Made by a program: the position numbers and the translations under genes. A stretch of 17,588 bases of DNA. Source: JALQXV01 sp964540445 (GTDB lineage Bacteria > Patescibacteriota > Saccharimonadia > Saccharimonadales > 2-12-FULL-41-12). The stretch spans positions 1-17,588 of the forward strand of contig CAZIMF010000015.1 in NCBI GenBank assembly GCA_964540445.1, in the 5' to 3' direction. The notes beneath the pieces are model-generated. The model was given only the letters and a program-made list of their open reading frames with translations, made no database searches and was not told where the DNA came from. Below, piece by piece: positions 6,745 through 13,448 of this stretch; position 1 is the first letter of the stretch; every line of letters starts with the position of its first letter.

Positions 6745-9314
6745 CTCTGTTGTAATTCGTCAAATTGTGCCAGCTGGCTTTGAATGGTTGTTTGGTCGGT
6801 TTTTAGTTGTGCCAGCTGCTGTTTACTCTCTTCAACTAGTTGTTTTGGTGCTTTTTTGATGTAAGATTCGTTGCCGAGACGGTTAGTGAGTAGGTCAATT
6901 TGCTTAGTTGTTACTGCCAATTTTTCGTGGAGTTTCCCTGTAAAATCGCGGGCAGTAGCATAATCGATGTCGAGCCAGGCATGTTCACGGGGTTGGGTTA
7001 AGGTTAGCCCGCGCCCAGAACTAACCTGTTTAATGTCATCAAGCTTAGCAAGTTTCTGAATAATGTCTGCATTTTCGAATATGAATGGCGCATCAGTGAA
7101 GTAAAGGCTGATTTCTTTAAGATGGAGTAGTGTTTTAATCTGGCGAATTTCGCTGACGATAGCTTTAATATGCTCAAAATTAGTACTCTGCTTTTTGTTA
7201 AAGCTCAATTCGGTTGGCCACAGACTGGTAATTAATAGATTGTTTTCATCGGACGCAAGGGTTTGCCAAATAGTTTCGGTAACGAATGGTGCAAATGGAT
7301 GGGCTAATTTAAGAATTGTCTCGAGTACTACATTCAACACAGAGGCGTTACGACGCTCTTTGCTGGCTTCTATGTGCCAATCGGCTACGTCGTCCCAAAT
7401 CAAGTGATACAGCAGCTCATAGGCCTCGCTNNNNNNNNNNAAGCGATAATTATCGAGGTGATTGTTCATGGTAGCGATTGAAGTATCTAAGCGGCCCAAT
7501 ATCCAGTGGTCGGCAGCAGTTTCTGGCTTGGCAGTGTCGCCGAGTGTAAGGTCTGTGCCCAGCACGCCTTCGATGTATCGGGCGACGTTCCACAGTTTGT
7601 TGCAAAAGTTGCGGGCTTCTTCAACCCGTCTGGAGTCATAGCCCCGGTTAACTGCCGGTGAGCGACCGGCAGTTAACCCCATCCGCAGGGCATCTGAGCC
7701 GTATTTTTCAATTAACGGCACTGGGTCAACCACGTTTCCAACAGATTTACTCATTTTGGTACCGTCTTCGGCCATAACGTAGCCATGGATGTAAACTTCT
7801 TTGAACGGGACATCACCAGTGACGTATAAGCCAAGCATGATCATCCGGCTTACCCATGGGTACAGTATTTCACCACCGGTTTCCATCATGCCATTGGGGT
7901 AGAACTCTTTAAACAGTTCCCCATCTGGATAATCGAGTGTTGCATAGGGCCAACTAGAACTACTAAACCACGTATCAAATACGTCAGGGTCGCGGTGATA
8001 GGTTTTGCCGTCGACTTCTATAATTTCTTGGTCAACCCGTTCGTCGTAAATCCAGTCATCGGGATCATCAACATTACGAAAGGCTGGGATAGGGATACCC
8101 CAGGCAATCTGGCGACTGATATTCCAGTCACGTAACCCCTGTAAATAGACAATAAGCTGATCTTTTTTGCTGTCTGGGTAGAACGTAATTGCGCCCTTCT
8201 TGAGCGCTTCGATAGCTTGTTTGGCCAATGGTTGCATATTAATAAACCACTGCTCCATCAGCATTGGTTCGATAACGGTTCCGCACTTATAACAGACGCC
8301 AATTCGGTTTTTGTAGTCGTTCTCAATTTTAACAAGTAAGTCTTTTTCCTTGAGGTCTTCGGCGACAGCCTTGCGAGCTTCGAGGACGGTCATGCCAGCA
8401 TACTTCCCTGCCTTTTGGTTAAGCGTGCCATCGTGGTTAATAACTCGAACCATTGGTAGGTTATGTCGTTGCGCTACTTCATAATCATTAAAATCATGAG
8501 CTGGTGTAATTTTTACAGCACCTGTACCAAAGTTAGGGTCAACCATTTCGTCGGCAACAACCCTAAGTTCAAACGGCCCGTTGAGCCCTTCGACAGTAAT
8601 TACCTGATTAACATATTGCTTGTAGCGTTCGTCGTCGGGGTGTACTGCAACAGCCGTATCGCCAAACTTAGTCTCTGGGCGCGTAGTAGCCAGCTCGAAC
8701 GGCCCGTATTTTAAGTAGTACAGCGGTGTAGTAGCATCTTTGTGCTCTACTTCGACATCAGCAAAACCGGTGCCATGGTACGTACAATAGTTAACCAGTC
8801 GCTCACCGCGGTATATAAGACCTTCATCCCATAACTTCTTAAATGTTGCATAGGCTTGATTAACTATTTTGTCGTCAAGAGTAAAGGTGTATTGATTCCA
8901 GTCGCAACTAATGCCCAACTGACGGATTTGTTTTTCGAAATTACCCCTGTTCAAAGCTACAAAATCCCAGATTTGGCTATAGAGTTCTTCTCTGGTGAAA
9001 TCAAACCGGCTCTTCCCTTCTTGAGCTAAATGCTTTTCGTAAACCGACTGGGTTTCGAAGCCAGCATGGTCGGCGCCAGGAAGCAGTAAGGTTTTTTCCC
9101 CTTTCATCCGATGATAGCGAGTAGCTATATCTTCAAGGGATGCCGAGAGTCCATAGCCAATATGCAGATTGGCATTAGCATTTGGCGGTGGCATAACAAT
9201 AGAATAGTTTTTTTTGCTGCCGCGAGCTTGTGGCACAAACGCTCCGCTCTTCTCCCAAAGGGCATAGATATCTGACTCATATTGATTCGGCTCATAGGTT
9301 TTAGGCAATTTCAT
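6741..9314 (-). CDS. valS: Valyl-tRNA synthetase
   Basis: 857 residues including four unresolved codons. It charges tRNA-Val and edits mischarged threonine in the cytoplasm. Visible parts: an N-terminal catalytic half with the HIGH-type signature as HIGY (51-54); CP1 editing domain with TTRPETKFGDTAVAVHP; a CxxC pair in CYKCG; the ValRS-like DTWFSSSSWPYATL; KMSKS at 520-524; an anticodon-binding domain after about 560; and a C-terminal coiled coil of about 65 residues typical of ValRS. The fourth His of the HIGH signature is Tyr here. No Shine-Dalgarno sequence precedes the ATG; a promoter box ends eight bases upstream. Convergent with DUF805. Confidence 0.95.
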   Translation of the reverse strand: MKLPKTYEPNQYESDIYALWEKSGAFVPQARGSKKNYSIVMPPPNANANLHIGYGLSASLEDIATRYHRMKGEKTLLLPGADHAGFETQSVYEKHLAQEGKSRFDFTREELYSQIWDFVALNRGNFEKQIRQLGISCDWNQYTFTLDDKIVNQAYATFKKLWDEGLIYRGERLVNYCTYHGTGFADVEVEHKDATTPLYYLKYGPFELATTRPETKFGDTAVAVHPDDERYKQYVNQVITVEGLNGPFELRVVADEMVDPNFGTGAVKITPAHDFNDYEVAQRHNLPMVRVINHDGTLNQKAGKYAGMTVLEARKAVAEDLKEKDLLVKIENDYKNRIGVCYKCGTVIEPMLMEQWFINMQPLAKQAIEALKKGAITFYPDSKKDQLIVYLQGLRDWNISRQIAWGIPIPAFRNVDDPDDWIYDERVDQEIIEVDGKTYHRDPDVFDTWFSSSSWPYATLDYPDGELFKEFYPNGMMETGGEILYPWVSRMIMLGLYVTGDVPFKEVYIHGYVMAEDGTKMSKSVGNVVDPVPLIEKYGSDALRMGLTAGRSPAVNRGYDSRRVEEARNFCNKLWNVARYIEGVLGTDLTLGDTAKPETAADHWILGRLDTSIATMNNHLDNYRXXXXSEAYELLYHLIWDDVADWHIEASKERRNASVLNVVLETILKLAHPFAPFVTETIWQTLASDENNLLITSLWPTELSFNKKQSTNFEHIKAIVSEIRQIKTLLHLKEISLYFTDAPFIFENADIIQKLAKLDDIKQVSSGRGLTLTQPREHAWLDIDYATARDFTGKLHEKLAVTTKQIDLLTNRLGNESYIKKAPKQLVEESKQQLAQLKTDQTTIQSQLAQFDELQQS
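7431..7440. other. Run of ten N bases inside valS (assembly gap or masked bases)
   Basis: Ten unresolved bases fall in the anticodon-binding domain (residues about 625-628). The reading frame is the same on both sides, and the four missing residues match the usual ValRS spacing NYR-xxxx-SEA, where a FDEA-like stretch is expected. The gap length is therefore probably correct. Confidence 0.95.
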
Positions 9315-9322
9315 TATGTATC

Positions 9323-9351
9323 AGTATACCACCTCTGTTGTTGCACCTCAA
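9323..9351 (-). promoter_or_regulatory. Promoter of valS, leaderless
   Basis: Minus-strand TTGAGG (9351-9346) is followed after 17 bases by TATACT (9328-9323). Eight bases then lead to the ATG at 9314, so transcription should start at or one to two bases before it. No T-box-like leader is present. Confidence 0.6.
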
Positions 9352-9430
9352 TTTTTGTTTTTCGTTGGTCCTTAAAACTGGAGCCGGCGGGCAATTTTAC
9401 CATACCAACATTAAATAAAAATTAAATCAT

Positions 9431-9472
9431 GTAAAAAAGCACATAAATTATACACATTTTATGCTTTTTCAC
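9431..9472 (-). repeat. Long imperfect inverted repeat with a DnaA-box 9-mer in its loop
   Basis: The arms 9431-9447 (GTAAAAAAGCACATAAA) and 9457-9472 (ending GCTTTTTCAC) are complementary apart from one extra base and one or two mismatches. The loop 9448-9456 is TTATACACA, which fits the DnaA consensus TTATNCACA. One arm mismatch becomes a G-U pair in a minus-strand RNA but A-C in a plus-strand RNA, so if it works as RNA the minus strand is favoured. It could instead be a weak terminator or a protein-binding site. Confidence 0.5.
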
Positions 9473-9480
9473 GTGAAACG
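9465..9480. other. parS-like site (candidate ParB-binding centromere)
   Basis: TTTTTCACGTGAAACG matches the parS consensus TGTTTCACGTGAAACA at 14 of 16 positions and includes the perfect 12-bp palindrome TTTCACGTGAAA (9467-9478). parS is bound by ParB (Spo0J) near chromosome origins in most bacteria. A 16-mer within two mismatches is expected by chance about 0.005 times in 17.6 kb at even base composition. It overlaps the right arm of the repeat at 9431-9472. No parA/parB gene is in this window. Confidence 0.55.
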
Positions 9481-9592
9481 ACCACAGTAAACAACACTCT
9501 TTTACTTTATGTTGTAAAAAAGTACTCTTCCCTAGCATCGCTTTACCCGAATTGTGTGTTACGAACAAAACGTCTGGTTTACTACCCGCTCA

Positions 9593-9639
9593 GTTTTGTA
9601 ACTCGTGAGCCAACTTTTTGTTAACTCACGAGCAAAAAC
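9593..9639 (-). ncRNA. Structured RNA hairpin, minus strand (unknown role)
   Basis: Read as minus-strand RNA, CUCGUGAGUUAAC (9632-9620) pairs with GUUGGCUCACGAG (9614-9602) around an AAAAA loop: 13 consecutive pairs including two U-G wobbles. On the plus strand the same positions are C-A mismatches, so the structure favours a minus-strand transcript. A further GUUUU/AAAAC pairing (9639-9635 with 9597-9593) can extend it. It may be the 3' UTR of tsaD or part of a small RNA upstream of valS. No U-tract follows it leftward, so it is not a classic terminator. Confidence 0.4.
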
Positions 9640-9701
9640 TTTTTGTTTTCATAACCTAGTATACCTTGTAAGATTTCTAACACAAGCGTCATATAAATTA
9701 G

Positions 9702-9710
9702 TTTTCCACA
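9702..9710 (+). other. DnaA-box-like 9-mer TTTTCCACA
   Basis: It fits the relaxed DnaA consensus TTWTNCACA and differs from TTATCCACA by one base. It stands 51 bases before the 3' end of tsaD in the same intergenic stretch as TTATACACA at 9448. Confidence 0.3.
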
Positions 9711-9760
9711 AGATTATTGTTAAACAGATTAAAACATAAGCGGGATGTTGTTAATTTTAA

Positions 9761-10822
9761 TTACATCGACAAGCTTGGAGCAATATCAAGTGAGTACGGA
9801 TCGGCTGGTTCCATACCATTCTGGGCCATAAAATAGCCACAGGCAGCGATCATCGCGCCATTATCAGTGCATAGTTTCATATCTGTATATTCAATCGGAA
9901 TGGGTAAACGTTCAGCCAACTGTTTACGCAGCTCCTGGTTAGCAGCAACGCCGCCGGCTATAACAACGCTCTTAGGATTAAATTCCTCATAGGCTGTTAT
10001 TGTTTTATCAACAATAGTTTCAATGGCCACATGCTGAAAACTGGCAGCAAAATCAGCTTGCTGTGTCTCGATTAGCAGGGGAGCAATCTCAAAACTAGGG
10101 AAGTCATATGATTTGCCAACTGCCGTCTGAGCAGCACGCAATACTGCAGTTTTAAGACCAGAAAAACTAAAGTCATACCTACCATTCATCTGAGCTTTGG
10201 GCAGTCTATAGGCATAGGGGTCTCCCGCAAGTGCCTTTTTGCTAATACTTGGACCGCCAGGGTAGGGGAGGCCAATAATTTTAGATACTTTATCAAAGGC
10301 TTCACCAATGGCGTCATCCTGAGTACGGCCTAAAATAGTGTAGTCAAAATTACTACGAAATAATACAAGCTGGCTGTGTCCACCACTGACAATAAGGGCA
10401 AGTATAGGGAACTCAGGCGGCTTTGTTGCCAGTTTGTAATCGGGGAGTGAAGTCTTTGTTAGAAAATTAGCATAACTGTGAGCAGCTACATGGTTCACAG
10501 CGTAGAGAGGCTTGTGTTTAGTAATTGCTAGCGTACGCGCTGTGAGCACGCCAACCAATAAGCTGCCGCCGAGCCCCGGGCCGTACGTAACGGCAATGCC
10601 GTCAATGTCAGCCCATGTAGTAGAGGCATCTGATAGCGCCTGCTGTATCACCGGCATAATTACCTCAATATGACTGCGAGCTGCAATTTCAGGCACAACG
10701 CCACCATATGCAGCGTGCAAGTCTATCGAACTGGCAACAACATTGGAAAGCAGCCAATAACCGTCTTCAACAACAGAAGCGGCAGTCTCGTCACAACTAG
10801 TTTCAATACCAAGAATTTTCAT
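9761..10822 (-). CDS. tsaD: tRNA N6-adenosine threonylcarbamoyltransferase TsaD
   Basis: 353 residues. It transfers threonylcarbamoyl from TC-AMP to A37 of ANN-decoding tRNAs, with TsaB and TsaE as partners (neither in this window). The start MKILGIETSCDETA is the canonical family N-terminus. The metal-binding HxxxH is NHVAAH (H111, H115). Other family blocks are GGHSQLVLF, GEAFDKVSKIIGLPYPGGP, FSFSGLKTAV, VIAGGVAANQELR and CTDNGAMIA. Length is normal. A TATACT box (10842-10837) lies 14 bases before the ATG and no strong Shine-Dalgarno sequence is seen. Divergent from the gene at 10903. Confidence 0.97.
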   Translation of the reverse strand: MKILGIETSCDETAASVVEDGYWLLSNVVASSIDLHAAYGGVVPEIAARSHIEVIMPVIQQALSDASTTWADIDGIAVTYGPGLGGSLLVGVLTARTLAITKHKPLYAVNHVAAHSYANFLTKTSLPDYKLATKPPEFPILALIVSGGHSQLVLFRSNFDYTILGRTQDDAIGEAFDKVSKIIGLPYPGGPSISKKALAGDPYAYRLPKAQMNGRYDFSFSGLKTAVLRAAQTAVGKSYDFPSFEIAPLLIETQQADFAASFQHVAIETIVDKTITAYEEFNPKSVVIAGGVAANQELRKQLAERLPIPIEYTDMKLCTDNGAMIAACGYFMAQNGMEPADPYSLDIAPSLSM

Positions 10823-10836
10823 ATGCGTTACCCGTA

Positions 10837-10893
10837 AGTATACAGAACAATCTACGGAATGATTGACACCCTACCATGAAAATGTTTTATATA
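10837..10893. promoter_or_regulatory. Divergent promoters of tsaD (-) and the 10903 gene (+)
   Basis: Rightward: TTGACA (10863-10868) followed by AT-rich -10 candidates, TTTATA (10886-10891, 17-base spacer) or TATATA (10888-10893, 19-base spacer), 9-11 bases before the ATG at 10903. Leftward: TATACT (10842-10837) with no clear -35. The rightward -10 lies inside the longer in-frame start at 10876, arguing for the start at 10903. Confidence 0.5.
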
Positions 10894-10902
10894 AGGTTAA
10901 GT

Positions 10903-11484
10903 ATGTCTGAGCATGAGTTTGAACGTCAACCGCCGATGTGCCGAGAGCCACGGGACCCAGTACGAACACGCCGAAGAGGTAATAGAATCAAAGACGACAG
11001 CGCGAAAGAATTGTCTGAGAGTTTTGGCGGCTATAATGACCTACTTAATAGCTTAGAAGACAGAGAGATTGTGAATACCAATGCCGAACGACTTGCGGTG
11101 TATCTGGAGGCTCCAAGAGGAATGAAAGTCGAGAAACCGAATAAGGTATTTAAGAACTTTCAGCTCATAAACGAACAAAGCCACTATACGGTCAGCATGT
11201 TTGTAGACAGACGCACAGGCCTGATATTGGATATTGGTTTACCGGAAGACGTAGAAGAAAAGATACTGATGTCTCGCTATACCCAAGAGTTGGTGCTGGA
11301 GGTGCTGGTGGATGATGAAGCGTACGCTAGCCCCACAGCGGACTATTATCGGTATCATTTTATGATAAATGGCAAAGATGATCCCGAGACGCTGGAGCCC
11401 CTACCGCTTGAGATGGTTGTGGATGATCGGGCAGTTGCAAACCTTGCGTTGACAGAGCAAATTTGTAACGGTCAAAACGTCTAG
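10903..11484 (+). CDS. Uncharacterised soluble acidic protein
   Basis: 193 residues from the ATG at 10903. An in-frame ATG at 10876 would add nine residues but sits upstream of the probable -10 box; AAGG six bases before 10903 is a weak ribosome site. The N-terminal 30 residues are basic and disordered-looking (RTRRRGNRIK). The rest mixes beta-rich segments (YTVSMFVDRRTGLILDIG) with acidic helices. No membrane segment, signal peptide or catalytic motif is seen and I do not recognise a family. The MurE-like gene starts 17 bases after its stop, so cotranscription is possible. Confidence 0.7.
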   Translation: MSEHEFERQPPMCREPRDPVRTRRRGNRIKDDSAKELSESFGGYNDLLNSLEDREIVNTNAERLAVYLEAPRGMKVEKPNKVFKNFQLINEQSHYTVSMFVDRRTGLILDIGLPEDVEEKILMSRYTQELVLEVLVDDEAYASPTADYYRYHFMINGKDDPETLEPLPLEMVVDDRAVANLALTEQICNGQNV

Positions 11485-11501
11485 ACTGTTATTATTAATC
11501 T

Positions 11502-12791
11502 ATGACTAGTCCGAAAAGCCTTATCCGTAAAATTGTGCGCGGTCCGGCTTTGCGCGTTGTTGAACGGTTGTTCCGCACGGGCAGGGGAGTCTTCTGGCAA
11601 ACACGCTACCGGTTTCCCACTCGGGGAGCGCACGTCATTGCCGTCACCGGCACCAATGGCAAAACTACTACAGCCAGCTATATAAACGCCATGCTGCAAA
11701 GTGCGGGGCTTAAAACAGCGGTATATACTACGGCATTTATCGAAATAGATGGCCAGCGCACTGCCAACAAAACGCATATGACGGTCAGTAGTGAAGCAGA
11801 CGTGCAGCGATTCTTTGCGCAGGCCCGTGCGGCTGCAGTGGATTGGATAATCTTAGAAGTTACCAGCCATGCGCTCGACCAAGGCCGAGGCTACGGGATC
11901 CCGGTTGAAATTGCTGTTATAACCAACCTTACCCAAGAACACCTTGACTATCATGGCACAATGGAGCGTTACGCCGCCGCCAAGGCTCGCTTGCTTGGCA
12001 AGCCGTACAATCCAAAGTGGTCTATCTTGAATGCCGACGATGAATGGTTTGATTACTTTGTTGCACATAATACCGGTCAACTCATCAGTTATGGTGAAAA
12101 ACCCGAAGCTAATTTGCGATTAACCGGCTGTGATCTGTCGGCTCATGGCTCAGCCCTAACTGCCCGTTATCAAGACGACCACATAGCCCTTACCTCGCAG
12201 TTAATTGGCAAATTCAATGCCTACAATGCGCTGGCAGCTTACGGCGTTGGTATTGCCGTTGGCTTAGACAAAGAAATCATCAGCCGCGGTGTTTCTGCCC
12301 TCGAATCGGTTCCGGGGCGCATGGAGCAAGTTGATGCCGGCCAAAAGTTTAGTGTCATTGTAGACTACGCGATTACGCCGGATGCCCTCGAAAATGTGCT
12401 AACTGCTCTACAGGAACTAACCAAAGGCAAGGTGATTATTGTGTTTGGTGCCACCGGCGACCGAGATAAAACTAAACGTGTCCCCATGGGGGAGGTGGTC
12501 GGCCGCCTCGCCGACCGCATTTTCTTAACCGACGACGAAACCTATACCGAAGATGCCAAAAGCATTCGTCAGCAAGTCTATGAGGGCATCGTAGATGCTA
12601 AAGCTGGCTCAAAGACTACTGTTGTCGATGATCGTCGCAAAGCCATCCAGCAAGCCCTAAAATCGGCGAAACCAGGTGATACTGTATTGCTAACTGGCAT
12701 CGGCCACCAAGACTATCGCAATATGGGGGGCCATAAAGAACCATGGGATGAACGCGACATCGCCCGACAAGAGTTAAAAACATTGACATAA
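11502..12791 (+). CDS. MurE-like Mur ligase lacking the N-terminal UDP-binding domain
   Basis: 429 residues. Mur ligases use ATP to add amino acids to UDP-MurNAc peptides in the cytoplasm. Family features: ATP loop GTNGKTTT at 50-57, EVTSHAL (119-125; MurE has EVSSHAL), HLDYHG with the lysine of YAAAK (K161) that is carbamylated in MurE, VPGRME (270-275) and GATGDRDKTKR (316-326). Differences: the ATP loop is near residue 50 rather than about 110, so most of domain 1 is missing; the conserved DYAHTPD reads DYAITPD (I291); and the amino-acid-selecting DNPR motif is DDET (344-347). It may be a MurE with altered substrate handling or a relative with another role. No Shine-Dalgarno sequence; TATTAT (11490-11495) ends six bases before the ATG, suggesting a leaderless start. 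Confidence 0.85.
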   Translation: MTSPKSLIRKIVRGPALRVVERLFRTGRGVFWQTRYRFPTRGAHVIAVTGTNGKTTTASYINAMLQSAGLKTAVYTTAFIEIDGQRTANKTHMTVSSEADVQRFFAQARAAAVDWIILEVTSHALDQGRGYGIPVEIAVITNLTQEHLDYHGTMERYAAAKARLLGKPYNPKWSILNADDEWFDYFVAHNTGQLISYGEKPEANLRLTGCDLSAHGSALTARYQDDHIALTSQLIGKFNAYNALAAYGVGIAVGLDKEIISRGVSALESVPGRMEQVDAGQKFSVIVDYAITPDALENVLTALQELTKGKVIIVFGATGDRDKTKRVPMGEVVGRLADRIFLTDDETYTEDAKSIRQQVYEGIVDAKAGSKTTVVDDRRKAIQQALKSAKPGDTVLLTGIGHQDYRNMGGHKEPWDERDIARQELKTLT

Positions 12792-12811
12792 GCGCTATTT
12801 TTTGCTATAAT
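12783..12811 (+). promoter_or_regulatory. Perfect consensus sigma70-type promoter
   Basis: TTGACA (12783-12788), 17 bases, TATAAT (12806-12811). The -35 abuts the TAA stop of the MurE-like gene (12789-12791). The ATG follows 10 bases after the -10, giving a leader of about three to four bases and no ribosome site. It is the strongest promoter-like sequence in the window. Confidence 0.85.
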
Positions 12812-12821
12812 ATTAACTGTA

Positions 12822-13430
12822 ATGCCAAACAGAAAACCGCCTGCACGAACACCTTTTACTTCTGAAAGAAGTCCTACCCCCGAATATTACGGATTTTTCG
12901 ATAGTCTAATTGCTCGCCAAGACTGGAAGCTCAACGAAGGGATAAAAGGCACCCGCGTAATTGAGTACAAAAAAGCTAACGGAAAAGCCAAAAATGCGCT
13001 GGCAGTACTCCAGGAAAGAGGTCTTGTGCTTGGCCGTCCAACAGAGACAAATTCAAAAGAAATTGAACAGGTTATTATCCCTAACTCTGCCCATCCAATC
13101 AAACACGATACGGGTTCCTCTGGGTTTAGTTCGCTTCGCTATAATGACACGGCACGATTTTATGACTTAGGAGTTATGTTGGGGCAGATTGCACATCTTG
13201 AAACTCCGTTTGAGTTAGCAGGTGTCATTGGTGAAAATATTGCAGAAGTTGAATTTACCTTGCAGGCTGAAAGACGTTTGCTGTTAGTCCCAGGCTTTGA
13301 ACACTATCTGGTACCGGCTGAAGACGGGCACGAAGCATTGCTGATGGGCTATGCTCAACGATTAAACGGTGAGTTTGGTCATCGTTTTGTGCAGAATATA
13401 AACTCATTTGCTGAAGGGTTTGATAGCTAG
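12822..13430 (+). CDS. Uncharacterised protein, possibly a degenerate kinase C-lobe
   Basis: 202 residues; basic, Pro-rich N-terminus, no membrane segment. No family is recognised with confidence. Aligned by eye to the kinase encoded just downstream, residues about 113-163 follow the same pattern: LGQIAHLETP against AAQVASLHST, AGVIGENIAE against NGDLYPRNVA, and RLLLVPGFEHY against HIIIHDWEFGN. The catalytic Asp (D in GDL) and the metal-binding Asp (D in DWEFG) are both absent, so if homologous it is a pseudokinase fragment. It is first in a two-gene unit, 18 bases before the kinase gene. Function unknown; the homology is my inference. Confidence 0.7.
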   Translation: MPNRKPPARTPFTSERSPTPEYYGFFDSLIARQDWKLNEGIKGTRVIEYKKANGKAKNALAVLQERGLVLGRPTETNSKEIEQVIIPNSAHPIKHDTGSSGFSSLRYNDTARFYDLGVMLGQIAHLETPFELAGVIGENIAEVEFTLQAERRLLLVPGFEHYLVPAEDGHEALLMGYAQRLNGEFGHRFVQNINSFAEGFDS

Positions 13431-13448
13431 AGAGCTATAGGTGGGCAT

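Larger units (their letters stand above)
9315..9760. other. 446-base AT-rich intergenic region without a gene
   Basis: No ORF of convincing length is seen between valS and tsaD, both on the minus strand. The stretch holds the valS promoter, a parS-like palindrome (9465-9480), DnaA-box-like 9-mers at 9448-9456 and 9702-9710, an inverted repeat (9431-9472) and a hairpin (9593-9639). A further leftward -10-like TATACT (9663-9658) with TTGTGT 16 bases upstream could drive a noncoding transcript. I found no signature of tmRNA, RNase P RNA, SRP RNA or T-box. Confidence 0.6.

Noticed and set aside
9315..9400. T-box riboswitch upstream of valS
   Set aside because: No T-box bulge sequence or specifier structure is seen, and the likely promoter makes the transcript leaderless.
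9602..9645. Plus-strand intrinsic terminator (hairpin plus T-rich tail)
   Set aside because: No plus-strand gene lies upstream, and the stem has two mismatches on the plus strand but pairs fully on the minus strand.
10876..10902. Longer start of the orphan gene at 10876
   Set aside because: The extension contains the probable -10 box of its own promoter; 10903 fits a start just after transcription initiation.
11481..12080. Minus-strand ORFs inside the MurE-like gene
   Set aside because: They are shadows of a conserved plus-strand Mur ligase frame.
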